A stretch of 64,000 nt of DNA from Heterocephalus glaber (Eukaryota > Chordata > Mammalia > Rodentia > Bathyergidae), in NCBI RefSeq assembly GCF_000247695.1, contig NW_004624854.1:3472797-3536796 (forward strand). Reading direction: 5' to 3'. Made by a program: the position numbers and the translations under genes. This document shows, piece after piece, positions 35,256 through 47,590 of this stretch. Within the stretch, counting starts at the first letter, position 1; the number at the start of each line of letters is the position of its first letter. Below the pieces are notes generated by a model, which saw only the letters and a list, made by a program, of their open reading frames with translations, made no database searches and had not been told where the DNA came from.

Positions 35256-35268
35256 ACCAAGTAATCCA

Positions 35269-36394
35269 AGCAGTATAAGACTGTAACATTATTAAGTGAA
35301 ACAACTAATCCCTCAGCTCTCCTTAGAGTTCCTATAACACTGTCCTTCAGATAATATGGTACATAACAAGCCTTAGTATAATCTGATTTGCTTGATATAT
35401 AGAGCTTTGTTTTTACTTTGTATAACATGGCCTTCAAGACGATATTTGGAAAGTAATATTTTATTATTATCTGTACCATCTTAGCCTGTCATCTAGTTCA
35501 TAAGTATCTCTTGGGAAATTGTAGCTGAAGGTCAATGAGTTTGATAGATTTTAGTGTCTTTGATAATTCAAAATTCATATTGCTTAATTTATGACATTTT
35601 GAACATATTTATGATTTCCTAAAAGGATTTATTGACTTTTTACCTTTAAAATTTTTATAAAAATGTGGCCAAAGGTCTATGTTAACATTTTTATTTAACT
35701 TTTGTCATATTTTTAATGAATACATGAACTATAAAATGTAAAATAAATATATGTTTTGCTTTAAATTTTGCTTACTTTTTCCTACATTTGCGCTTAAGAT
35801 ACAATATATAACTAGTACAAATATACTCAAATTGAAAGTAGAGATTTTTGCCTGGACTGATGGGTTGGATAAAAAAGTTAAGTCTAAGACACCTGCTAAA
35901 TTTTCTAATTGTCCTTGGTAAAACAACAAGGATAATTTCAAACCGATGACCTTAATTTTAAATTTTGTTGAAATAAATTCTAATAATATTACTCAAATTA
36001 CTCTAAGATGAAATTGAATAACTGCAATCGTATAATAGATTGTCTTCCTTATTTTATTTTCTCATGATGCATGAGTGTATTAAATCCTTAAGAAACTTCT
36101 CTGTTAAAAATTTGTTAGGTTTATCACTTTTCTTTATTGTGTGACTTCTTTTGTAGTGTCATGTGCCCTCTTTCCATTACAATATAGCACACACAAACAT
36201 CGTCAGCACTTGATTATATTTAATATAATTTTAGTTAATTCAAAACTTGCTAAAGTTTTACAAGTTTAGGCCACTTAACTTTTGTAAAATATATTAGTGT
36301 GTTGTTAACTATTACGTTCTCGGTGCAATTATTACCTTAATCTTTCGCTGGGTGGTCTCATATTGCCAAAGACTTGTTGGGAATTGTAGAGATC
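35269..36394. other. AT-rich intergenic
   Basis: No coding or repeat signature beyond AT-richness. Confidence 0.4.
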
Positions 36395-36625
36395 TTTTAC
36401 CAATTTCTTCTGGATTTCAGCACAGCAGGTGTAAATCAGATCTGACCTGAGGAGACAACATTTTGTGCTTGGTGGACCATAAATCACCTATTGCAACTCT
36501 TCAAATCTGCAGCTGTAGTAGGAAATCAGACATATACACATGGAAATAAATTGTCACATTGTGTTCTAGGAAATATTTCTTTACAAAGCAAGTGGTCACT
36601 TTTGCCCTTTGTTTCTGAAAAAGAA
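36395..36625. mobile_element. hAT-Charlie-like DNA transposon remnant
   Basis: The stretch CTATTGCAACTCTTCAAATC, TGCAGCTGTAGTAGGAAATC, AGACATATACACATGG, CATTGTGTTCTAGGAAATAT and TTCTTTACAAAGCAAGTGG follows block by block a common mammalian non-autonomous DNA element that I recall (CAACTACTCAACTCTGCCG, then TGTTCCAATAAAACTTTATT). The terminal repeats are not clear. The superfamily label is tentative. Confidence 0.42.
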
Positions 36626-37044
36626 ACCTACACCAGACTTTAAGCATTCTTGTCTGTTTTATTTGTAGCAATTATTTTGCTTTCCCAAGGATTTATTTAT
36701 TCAACTATATGATGAATTCTCCCAAAGTCATGTCTTTAGCCTAGTTATCTCCACTGCATCAAATCTATTTGTTTTGTGCTATGTTTTCTTTAGCTTTGTG
36801 TTTGTTTCTGTTGTAATTATATTTACAACTTCTCTATTTTAGTGTCTTGTGAGTACTGCTAAATAAGTATGTACAAAACTAAAAATATGACCCATCCTTA
36901 TCCAAACCTTTTCCTTCCAGAGTAAATGTAAGCAATATTCTTCAAGTGACTCAAGCTGAATACACTAGAGTTATTGTTTTCTCTTTCTTTTTTCCCCATT
37001 CCACAACCAATAGATAACACATTTTTCAGGTTCTGTTTCTTATT
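36626..37044. other. Intergenic, nothing recognised
   Basis: AT-rich with no assignment. Confidence 0.35.
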
Positions 37045-37310
37045 AGTATATGCGGGTGATACATAACGATTACATTCATCATGGGGAATTGCTATATGTA
37101 TCTCACACTTTGATCCTTTTCACTTCTGCATCCCCTTCCTTTAGTTCACTTTCCCCTATTCTCACACTCATTCCCATTCTACGAAGTCTACCTCCCTGCT
37201 TCCATCATCTTTTATTGTGCTCTTTAAATGGTTTCTCTTATAGGTTCTACATTCACATTGTGTCCAGAATCTGATTCTCACCTTTACCTTTAGCTTCTTA
37301 ACGTGTCATT
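37045..37310 (-). mobile_element. L1 3' end, antisense
   Basis: GATACATAACGATTACATTC and ATCATGGGGAATTGCTATAT are the reverse complement of an L1 3' terminus. The same block in sense orientation (ATTCCCCATGATGAATGC) occurs at 37788-37806. A C/T-rich stretch continues into the antisense 3' UTR. Confidence 0.65.
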
Positions 37311-37523
37311 CAGAACCTACACGAATTTCTCCCTACTCCTATTTGTCTATCTTATATTTTGATCTGTATTTGTGTGTGTGTATATAGTTTTACTTTTTTG
37401 TATATATACTTTACTTAATTATATATCCATATATATAGTTTTACTTTCATAAAGCAAAGAACCTACATGAATGAAGAAAGTGTGACATGTATCTGTATAT
37501 ATGTGTATATATTTATATATATC

Positions 37524-37850
37524 TTCAGCCATTAAGAAGGAAAAAGAGTTATTTTCAGGAAAATGGATCCACTTTGGTTTCATAACACTAAATGAAATAG
37601 AAAGTTAAATATTACATGTTTCTCTTACATGTGAAACCCAAAAAGTAAGTAATTTATAGGGCAAAAGAAAAGATGGGTAATATAAAGCAAAGAGAAAGTT
37701 TGTGCAGATGGGGAAGGGCTCTCAGAATGGGGGAGACAAGAGAGGACTGAGAAGTATAGAATTGGGACGTGATATGTTGAGAAACTAATTCCCCATGATG
37801 AATGCTTTTATTATGTATCGCAAATACATACTAATATTTTTTAAATTTTA
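37524..37850 (+). mobile_element. L1 3' end
   Basis: Sense blocks CAGCCATTAAGAAGGAAAAA, TTCAGGAAAATGGATCCAC, ATTACATGTTTCTCTTACAT and GTGAAACCCAAAAAGTAAG mark the end of ORF2. A purine-rich 3' UTR ends at ATTCCCCATGATGAATGC and an A-rich tail. It belongs to the same subfamily as the inverted piece at 37045. Confidence 0.7.
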
Positions 37851-38845
37851 GCAAACTAAATTCAACACAATATTAAAATAATTTTCTTCATGGTCAAGTG
37901 TGATTCGTCTCAGGACTACAAGGATGATTCAACATATGCAGATCATCAGCATGAAGGAAAAACCTCTGATAAGTCTAAATCAGAATACGCATTTGATAAA
38001 ATTCAACATCTCTTTATGACAAAGTTTCTGGATAAAATAAGTTTGGAAAGAATGCACCTCAACAAAATATAGGTCTTATATGACAAATATACAACTAACA
38101 TCATCCTGAACAGAGAAACATTGGAAGTTTTGCCTCTAAGGTCTGGAACAAAGCAAGGACAGGAAGTGATAGCTGTACAATCAGGCAAGAGAAAAATAAA
38201 CACATTTAGATAGGAAAGGGAGAAGTTGAATTGTTCTGGTTTGCAGATGACGTGATTTCTACATAGAAAACTAAAAACCACCAAAAAAAAAAACTGTTAG
38301 AACTAATAAGCAATTCAGTACATTTTCAAAATCAATGCATAAAACTCAAAGGAACCAAGAAAAATTTCATTTGCAATAGCCAGGATAATGTGAAATAAAA
38401 TAATTAGGCACAAGCAAAAGTATGGAAGTGAATGAGCTGTACAATGAAAACATTGATAAAAATCCAACAGGACACACTTAAATGTAAACGTAGCCTATGC
38501 TTATGGATTAGAGTCATAAATATTATTACAGTGTCCACAATGACCAAAGAAATGTACAGATTTGATACTATTTTTATTACAACACTAAAGCCATCTGTCA
38601 CAGAAATAGGATACAAATTTTAAAGTGCATATGAAACCAGAAAAATACTCAAAGACTCACAGCAGTCTTGAACACAAAACCACAAAGCTGGAGGCATCAA
38701 AGTGCTATAGCAGACTTCAGAATATACTGCAAAGCTTTAGTGATCAAAGTGGAACTGCAATGGCTTAAACACAGAAACACAAACAAACGGAAGAGAACAG
38801 AGGCTACAGAAATCCATACCCGTGCCTGCAGCCAATCTAAATTTT
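37851..38845 (+). mobile_element. L1 ORF2 fragment including reverse transcriptase
   Basis: Decayed sense ORF2: GATAAAATTCAACATCTCTT (FDKIQHPF region), ACTAACATCATCCTGAACAG (ANIILN region), AAGGTCTGGAACAAAGCAAG (LRSGTRQG region), then TTTGCAGATGACGTGATT, the catalytic FADD motif, followed by TATTGAAAA-type thumb sequence. Further on are CATATGAAACCAG, CACAAAGCTGGAGGCATCAA and ATACTGCAAAGCTTTAGTGA. It is truncated at both ends, with stops. Confidence 0.8.
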
Positions 38846-40569
38846 TATAGTTTTTAAAATTAATTATTGTTTCAGGGTTATGTGAGTGCAACATGATTTG
38901 GAGACTAATTTTTTTCTCAAATACATAACCTAGATTGTTTCATGAAGTTTATCACCTACTTGAATCCTTTCAATTTATTTCCTATCAGAAGGGTTTTTAT
39001 ATTTGATAATTAATTTGTAGAGCTCTAAGATTCATTATAGATTGTATACAGTAGTATTAATAAGATGCTAAATAAATATGAACCATAAACAAGGAAGAAC
39101 AGTGACCACCAAAACATTTAAAATAATATAAACATACTCGTGAATATTTTTCTATGAAGTCAATAATTTTATATTTCAGTTGCATTATTGTTATAAACCA
39201 ATAAATAATCACCTTGTCAATATGAATATGTCAAAGTAATATTGTTTAATAACAGAATCCAACAATGTCATCATATTTGTGGAAATAAGGATGTAATTTT
39301 TTTATAATAAGGAGCCAATAATGAATTTTATAAAAGAATGACTTCATTAGGGTAAGAATGAATGAATACATTTTAATACATTTTTGCTCAGAAATGAAGG
39401 CTGAGATTGAGTGAAAAAAATAAAAATAATATGATATAGCCAAAAAAGAAAACCCAGCCAAATCTAATTCTACAGTGGTATTTAAAAAAAATAAATATAC
39501 ATGGCAAAAAACATGATGGTCATGGATGACATTTAAAATAAGTAAAATTTCCATAAAAATGGGTCAGTTAGCTGTCTAGACATTTATTCCTTCAAGCACT
39601 TGCTTCCACCCATCCTCAAGTGATTGTGGGTATGACAGACCATCAGTGGCATTTTGGATCACATGGTTTTATATTATTATTATTCTCTTATTGACATCCT
39701 CTTTAGACAGTCTGAATTCTCACCATTTTCCTGACAGTTCTTGTTTGTCTGCTGCCCTCACCTTAGGTAGACCAATTACCCTCAGATGACATTGTCATCA
39801 CTACCCTTTTAAGTTTGACTTGAAGGACATGCTATTTCATTTGATTACAAATGTAGCCCCCAGTTAAAATGTTTACAAAGAAAGACATCTTTCTATTGAC
39901 AGGCTCTTTGGCACGACAGTTCAAGTCACCAGCCCATGTGACTTTCAGAGTAAACAAGCAGGGAAAAAAGAGACACATAAATCACAGGGGCGCCTGGGAG
40001 ATGCTCCAGTTTTTCTACATTTCAGGTGCTATAACATCAGCTTTTCTTTGAAGTTCTCACGTCTTATGACAATTTACTTTAAGTTCTGAACTAAACATAT
40101 TCTGGTCCAGCCTCATAAGCTGTGTGAGCTGGATGCTAGCAACATGAAAGACTGGTTACCTTTCGAAGTATGCGCGCTCTCCTCTCCCATGTACTCAGAT
40201 TTCTAAGAAAGCCTTTGTATTAAACAGTAAAGTAACATGATACCCAGAATGCACCCTGGAAGTGAGTGGTCACTATGACTTAAAAAGGAGTTTAGTCTAA
40301 AAGTAGCAAGCAAAATACACATGGCAGATGGTGCATGCGTAAATTACAGGAACGTAAAGTCACAGAATGACAAGCGTGACAGTCCTAGGGTGTTGGAGTT
40401 AGACACAGAAGCGTGAATCACACTGTTATCAAATGGAAAGGATATGACTTCTGGCATTTTCACACTTCTTTGAATCTCTAATTCCTCACTCAGAAAATAC
40501 AGGTTAAAAAACATACTAGTTTAAGATGAAACCCTCTGTCCATCTGTGGTGCTACAATAGAGAGGATGG
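38846..40569. other. AT-rich intergenic
   Basis: A 102-codon minus-strand frame at 39246-39554 is hydrophobic by composition and not recognised. No repeats could be assigned. Confidence 0.35.
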
Positions 40570-41178
40570 CATTGTTTTCATAGCTGTGTGATGCTATTCT
40601 GTATATGTATACTGCATCCCCTTACCTCTTCATCCAAGGATGACCACCTAGGTTTGTTCCTTACCTTGACTATTGGCAATAGTGCTGGTACAAACCCTGG
40701 GCTTCAGATTCATTTCCTTTCCTTTGGATACCTACTCAGTAATGGGATTGTGGAATATGGAGGGCAGTGTGTTAAGCAAAATACAACAGGCATAGAAATA
40801 TAAATACTGCATGACCTCAGTTTTTGATAGGACAGAGAAGCTAATTCCATCGAAGTATAGCAGAAGAGTTGTTACTAGAGGTTGGGAGTACACAATGGGC
40901 TGTGCATGAGAGCTGGTCAATGCATTCAAAGTTAGAAAAGAGAAATACATTATGTTGTTCTATTGCTCAGAATGACGACTGTCATTGGCAATAATGTACT
41001 GAATAGCAAATATTTGAAATGTTCTCTCCACAAAGGAATGACATATATAACAGGAGATGCATATGTTAAATATCCTGACTTGATTATTATATAATGTATA
41101 CATGTACCAAAGCATCATAATGGACCTCATAAATATGTACCATTATTTTGTGTCAATTTGAATAATTTTAAAAGGTTT
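40570..41178 (+). mobile_element. L1 3' end with inverted 5' portion
   Basis: The left part (40570-40760) is antisense ORF2: TAGCTGTGTGATGCTATTC (MEYYSAI region), TTGACTATTGGCAATAGTG and TACTCAGTAATGGGATTGTG (LLGIY region). The right part (40766-41178) is the sense 3' end: GTTAAGCAAAATACAACAGG, TACTAGAGGTTGGGAGTAC, TTGTTCTATTGCTCAGAATG, ATTATATAATGTATACATGT and AATATGTACCATTATTTTGT. In L1 order the inverted piece lies just upstream of the sense piece, with a short loss between them, which is the structure left by twin priming. Confidence 0.75.
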
Positions 41179-42588
41179 TAAAACTATAAAAATGCTGTTT
41201 TGTTTATAAAAGTAAATATATATTTTCCTTTATTTCTTCAGCCACCCAACTCTAGTTTCTCCAAGTACATCCTTAGGTCTCAACCTGTACATTATATATG
41301 GGCTTTAATTGCAAATGTCACTGTGAGAATGAAGAAATATGAGGACTAACTTTTTGAATGCAGTGTTCATTAATTGTATTGCTTTAATATACAAGGCAAG
41401 AGAATTCTTTAGTTCTTTTATATGGCCAATTGACATAATAATCCCAGTTTACACATTGTTGGATTAAAAACCTATAATATGCTTTGCACTGATGATACAT
41501 AAAATTCAGCTCATTTATTACACTTATTCTTAAAAACTCTTATTTATTCAATTTCACACACTCATGAGGACGAATGACCTTCACCTCACAAACCATTGCA
41601 TTACCATTTGAAAAATGGTAAACACGAGGAATGAATTTTTAAATCTATGCAAGTCCACCACAGTTTAATGTAAACCAGATTCTTTAGGTTTATTATTGAA
41701 TTAAGATGTTGTGATAGCATTACACTTCTGATTAAAATAGTGATAAATAATCATCTTCCTTGGGAGTGTCCTACTCTACCACTGCTCTTTATATAACATT
41801 GCAGGGTGTCTAGTACTCTTAGGTGCACAGTTATTTATATTTTTTTCTCCTGCCTTTACCCTGTTCTCTTTTAATAATCTTCCCTACTAATTTTTAGTCA
41901 CTAAATCTAACATCTAGTATATAAAGTAAATACAAAGGTATAATTTTAACAACCAGTGTAAATGATCCTCAAACACAATCCTTTGTGATCTATACAATCA
42001 AGCAAAAAAAATCTGTCATTCACTATAATTCTCCAAACACCTTAAGAAGAAAGGTAGCCATTCTAATGGGATTTTATGTATTCTGCAAAAATGTGTACAA
42101 TAGGGATTTATTCTTTTTGTTTCTATTTTTCTCAGGGATCATAAAATAGCCTGTTACACATAAACAGTGCATTACACTTTTTGAAAATTCCCATAACTAC
42201 TTTTTTATTGTTAGTCTTGTTTAAATAAAAAGCTGATTTTTGTATTCTCATTGTGTCACAAGGAGAATGAAATATTTCAAATAACTTACAAATGACCTCA
42301 AGGCTCCTAAGGGGGATTAGGACCTAAGACACTTGCCCAATATAACCCAGTGCTCTTTTAATGAAAAGCTTTATTACACCCAGAATCCCTCTTTATGATA
42401 TACATTGTTTCAACAACTCTTATATATGCTCTTTGGAAATTTCTCATATTTGTTAAAATTACCATAATCACCCTCATAGAAACTGAGCAGAACTTATGAA
42501 AGTTATTTAGATACACAATAGTAATTATAATCATGGAACTAAGTACCCAAAATGCAAGGGGATAACATTAATTCTTAAGGTTCCTATT

Positions 42589-42591
<3 letters not shown>
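41179..42591. other. AT-rich intergenic
   Basis: No gene or repeat recognised. Confidence 0.35.

Positions 42592-42622
<31 letters not shown>
42592..42622. repeat. (TA)n microsatellite
   Basis: About 15 uninterrupted TA units, followed by CACATCC. It is likely length-variable. Confidence 0.95.
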
Positions 42623-42627
<5 letters not shown>

Positions 42628-43049
42628 CCATATTGTACAATTGCGGCTGGATTTTTAACATTATTTATTATCTAGTGACTATGAATGAAAACTCTCAGTG
42701 TTTTGAAAAAGTATCACAAAGATAATTCTGTTTGGGTAAAGGCATTATATTGACAAGCAATATCTAATTCATGTGTGAGTATATTTATTGGGTGTATGAT
42801 CTCCATGAGATGAAATTTAAGAAACCAAAGCTTTTAAGAAGATCAGCATTGCTAATTAAATTTACATATATAATATTAACTTTAAAATTCTAGGAAAAAA
42901 TGTATACGAAAGCCAGTCAGATAATGTCCACTCAAATTTTAGAATTATCTCAAAAATAACTGAGCCTTTGTAGCTTGACTCTACCACTGAATACTTGGGA
43001 TCATTTTACAATTGTTCAGGCCAGAAGTAAGCAGCACTTCTTTAATGCA
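42623..43049. other. AT-rich intergenic
   Basis: Nothing recognised between the TA repeat and the GC-richer block. Confidence 0.35.
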
Positions 43050-44330
43050 TCACACAGAGCACAGGAAATCGTTGCTAGGGCTTCAGGTTCGCTCTTCTGG
43101 ATTCATCTCTAAGTTAAAGCTGCACTTTCCAGCACGCGTTCTTTGCGCGTGCTTTTAACCCACAGACCTAGTGTTTTCAAAGAGGTCACTGCAGAGCGAG
43201 AAAACGTCTTCCTTGGTAAGCTGATCTTCAATCCTGCTTCACCCTCGGTTCCCCAAATGCCTTCTCTTAGGAAATCAGACTCCCTGGAGGTCATGTCTTT
43301 AAATTATATTTAGGAACTCCTGACCTGCTCCCATTCAGAGGAGGCTCCCCTCGGGAAAACTCAGGGCTTGTCAAAGGGAAACAGAAGATTGGCAAAGGCA
43401 CCTCAGTCTTCTCCAGAATTTTCTTCAAGCAGATTGTTGTGCCTCGCTGGAGCAAAAGCAAACATTCGGCGCTGAGAGACTCGATGGGGCTGCGTGGGCC
43501 CTGGCGCCCTCCTCCCTGGCCTTTGCTGCCACCTCCGAGGAGCCCGTGGGTCACTGCTGTCCACTCACACTTGCCAGACCCCTCGGGAGTGTCCGCCTCC
43601 CCGGCCCCCAACCTCCAGACTAAAGTCAAAGCCCGCTCCTGAAATGTTTCTTTTTCATTTATTTTTTCTCCCATTTTGGCCAATTTCGCAAAATGGCAAA
43701 TATAACAAGTCCGCTGGGGTGAGACGTAATTTAGATTCAACCAATTTGTGCTTCATGGCCACCCCCTCCTTGTTATTGTTTCACTAGTTGGGTTTTTTTA
43801 ATGAGGCCTGGAGTAGCCCCAGGCTTATTTTGCAACACTGAAAATGTAAAACTTGTTTTCCGGGAGATTTGGTGTCCTGATTTTCAGATATCCAGCCCTC
43901 ATGGGAGCCACAGTAAAATTACTTAAGTGCTAGAAAAACGAGGCCAAGAAACCACAGTTATTCTGCCTTCTTGTTAGGCTAGTTCAAGCAACACTTTTCT
44001 CAAGATTTTATCTTGGTTTGACCCAAAACAGTGGAACTCACTTTGAAGATCTACGAGCAATAGGAGACGAAAATTCTGTTCTGCACTGTAAAGTCTGTGG
44101 GCACAATCCAGAGTATAGTGAAGGAAACATTTGCTTGCGGTTTTCTCCCTGAGTGTCGCTCCCCGAGTACTGCACTGCCTGTCCCAAGGGTGTTTCAACC
44201 AAGAGGACCCCGTGTTTATCACAAAGAAGTGATGGAAAGGAAAACTCCCCCCAAAGTCACCCTGAGTCACATATTTGATTTATGGTTGATAAAAATTATG
44301 ATTTATGTTAGGGTCGATTATTATCAGGCG
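43050..44330. promoter_or_regulatory. CpG-enriched, repeat-free block; candidate regulatory region
   Basis: This is the most CpG-rich sequence in the window not explained by a retrocopy or transposon. CpGs cluster at 43430-43730, and a second small group lies at 43130-43150 (ACGCGTTCTTTGCGCGTGC). It holds CCAAT-type and CCATTTTG motifs. Minus-strand frame 43291-43740 is open for 149 codons, the longest here, but is unrecognised and rich in G, R and E, as expected of GC-rich sequence. A CpG-poor island promoter, first exon of a noncoding RNA, or distal enhancer are all possible. Nothing proves transcription. Confidence 0.35.
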
Positions 44331-46849
44331 TATCAGTGATGAAGCTCTAAGAACAATTGTCTGTATTTTGTGCATCAGAAAAAAAAATGGAAAATTCTCA
44401 CTTTCACCATATTTTGCAATCCAATGGACCATTCTAAGATGGAAATTGCCTATGGAGTAACATGCAGTAAATATCTCTTCTTTAGCTTAGCAGCTGTAAT
44501 GTATAAAGGGCTCAATCAGGATAAGTTGGTTGATACAATGAAAATAGTAATAACCACATAAAATGTCAGTCAGTCATGGAAATCTGTACTACATTTTTCA
44601 ATATTCTGGCATGCACAGCAGTTATTATTAAGATTAAATATATAAGTCAAACTGCTTAGGACCATATTAACTCTTACTCCATAATTTTTTTTAAGATTCC
44701 CATTTCTTCCTGCAACCTCAGCACATATTATATGTGTTTTCCTTGGAAGCTATCTAGGTTCTGCATTAAAACGCATGACACAGTTTGGCAATATTTGTGG
44801 CCCAGAAAGAATTTTAAAAATCAAAAAAGTGTCATAGATTCAGTCAGTTTATTTGCACATAAAAATGGCATAGATAATTGAGCATTTGATAAGATCAATG
44901 AATCTAAAACCTTAGCGATTTGTCAATTGATTTAAAAAACAAAAGAAAGTGAAAAGGAATGAAATACACAGAAGTATTCACTCATATAACTCAATTTCTT
45001 TTGCATATTAGATAAAATTATATATACAAATTTTCTACTATATTTAAATTCAACTAGACAGAATTGGAAATGCTATAAACCATTTTCTGGCAAGAAAGGC
45101 AATATTTTGAAATGTGAGTATTTGGTTACCTATATAAATATAAACAATCAGTAGATATTTTAAGTAAACTGAAAAAGTATTGCTTTGCTTATGAAATGAT
45201 ACATCTTCTTAAGATTTACTTATTATATCTAAAATATTGAGATCAGCACTTAGCTTTAATTCTAGGTATGCTCATATTTCTAATCATCAACACATTTGAT
45301 GCCTGGTATTGACAGATATTGCTATTTAACTCACCTTGCTTAAAATAACTCAGTTAAAATGTCAAAAATATTCTTTTTCCTTTTAAGGATCATGCATGCT
45401 GCATGAGGCGTTTAAATGTGTACATGTCAGTGAGTGATTAATGTATTCCCTAAACTATTGTAACTAGCAAATTTTATGCTATAATTGAAAGAATTTCTCA
45501 TCTACTATAACTCAAGTAATGAAACAGCAAGGCAGTGGGAATTATACAGTAGAAAACAAGTCTCATTTTGATAGAAAGAACAAAAAATAGAGTCTCAAGT
45601 TTATTGCTCAGGGCAAAAACATTAGAGTGGGAACATTCAAGGGCACCTATGACTCTATGGAATATTTCCCTAAGGTATTGTTACCTTCGAGGTCAGCTGT
45701 CTTTTGTGTCTCTGCACGTTACCTTTAAGGTCATTGAAGTGTTTGATTAAACACCACTTTATAATTAGTTAGGATTTTTATTCATGTCAAGTTTCTTTTG
45801 TGCTAATATATAATTTCTAATCTAATAAAAGAGAATTCTTTTGAAATTAAGGTAGAAAAATACTGAAAAATGAATAGCCTGCTCCTTTTGTCAACAGGCA
45901 GAATTCCTGACTTCATAAATGCCTTTTAACTTAGGAAACTTTGTCTCCACTTAAAGCAATGTGAAAAATTATGTGTTTTTACTTTTGTAATATTGAAAAG
46001 GGACCTGTATATTGAAGAAAAAATCTTAATGTAACTCTAATGACTTCCTTCTTAATGAATCCTGAATGGTAACATGAGTATAAGAACCATACAGACATGG
46101 AACCACTATTTTTTTAATTAAAATAATTTATCTTCCTAAGAGAAAAAATATGTCAATTCAGTCCATATCTACAGGGCAGAAATATCTTTCAGATTTAGAA
46201 AAATATATAAATGTAATCAGCATTTGTGTTTTTATACACATACATGCAGAATAATGTGAGTGAAAGCAAACTCATGCTCAGGAGGCAGCAGAGACTGTTG
46301 CTAGCATGACAATAACTGACGACAAACTAGATGGAAGGCTTTGAAAACAGGTGAGCAGTCAAAAGCTCATCAGGAACCAGTATCAAAGACGCCTAAAAGA
46401 AACATTCTGGTTAAGACTCCAACCCTACTACTGCAGGAAGAGCTACTCACTCTTTGAATCCCTCACTGGCAGAAAACCAACCCTGAGCACTCTTCTTTGT
46501 GTCTCAAGCTCTGGATTCAAAGTGTTTTCGTGGGAGCAAGTAATTTTCTGAGAATCAGGGGGCCACATCTCCCAGTAATAAATCAGAGTCCTCCAAAATC
46601 AGAAAGAAGGAAAAATAGCCAAAATAAGCCAATATGTCCCTTGCTGTTCTTCCATACTGTCTCATCCTTGCCTAAGATTTTGTGTCATTATAATATATTG
46701 AGAAATATATATTCAGTCTTTGTCTCTATTCCCTGACACAGAGTTGCTAAAATCCTTGGTGTGAAAAGGAATTGTCTTTCAGCATGCTAAGGAGGAGACT
46801 GCTGTCTGGGGACTTCCAGATAATCTCAGCACTGAGGACAGTTGCCAGA
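44331..46849. other. Intergenic, nothing recognised
   Basis: Mostly AT-rich. A more balanced patch at 46250-46560 contains short open frames without identity. Confidence 0.35.
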
Positions 46850-47210
46850 GGCGACAACCAGGAGAAGAGAGGGGTGGGAATTTGGGCCCCAATTCTTGAC
46901 CTTCCAGGAAGTGAGAGGGAGAAAAGCAACTTAATCACCAGTAGCCAAAAGCTTGATAAACTATGACTAAGTATGAGTCTTCTGTGAAAACCCACAAATG
47001 AAGCCACCACAAAAATCCTAAAGGTGAAGGTTTGAGGCTTTGAGAGCTGCTGGGTTTGTCAGCCATGGGGGTGGCTGGAGCAGGCATGGCTCTCAGCTCT
47101 GCCCACAATACACCTTGCGTATCTCATCTGCCTTCCTGTTGCTGAATCTTATCCTTTTTTAGCAATTAGTTCATAATCCAACAAACAAAAGGAAAAAATC
47201 ATAGATCCTC
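46850..47210 (+). mobile_element. ERVL-type LTR relic
   Basis: The block order GACCTTCCAGGAAGTGAGAG, TTAATCACCAGTAGCC, TGAAGCCACCACAAAAATCC, TAAAGGTGAAGGTTTGAGG, GCTTTGAGAGCTGCTGGGTT and CTTCCTGTTGCTGAATCTTA, TCCTTT follows a mammal-wide LTR of the ERVL group that I recall (CCAATGGCC, then CTCCATAAAAACCC, then GAGCTTCCGGGTTGGTGAAC). The subfamily is uncertain. Confidence 0.52.
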
Positions 47211-47590
47211 TGGTTTAGAAAAGTTGCGAACCATTATAAATAGTCTCTACAAGCACCTGAATAAAGGTTAGTTTATACCCCTCACATTATAACTGGTGTA
47301 CTTGCCACCATGACTCAATGATACACCAATATATTATTATTATAAAAATATAACTCCTAACTTAAAAACACTGTCAGTTCCATTATATAATAATATTCAA
47401 GACTCCAGAAATTCCTGGACTGCACTTTTGATAATACCATATAAGGGGATTTTGCTTATGGGACATCATACAAAAACTCTTTTTACTTCTACTTGTTTTT
47501 CTTCATTAACCTCATAATAAAATGTTTTCTATTTTATTCAGACAAATTTATACTCTACTCCTTTACTATTTACTCTCTCAAACACCCTAA
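47211..47590. other. AT-rich intergenic
   Basis: Nothing recognised. Confidence 0.35.

Noticed and set aside
35054..35479. Open frames of 67-141 codons across the N block
   Set aside because: They exist only because N codons are read through the assembly gap.
37370..37520. TA/TG-rich stretch as a regulatory element
   Set aside because: It looks like degenerate simple sequence between two L1 pieces.
43291..43740. 149-codon minus-strand frame
   Set aside because: Not accepted as a gene: no known domain, biased composition of a GC-rich block, no supporting exon structure. Kept only as part of a possible regulatory block.
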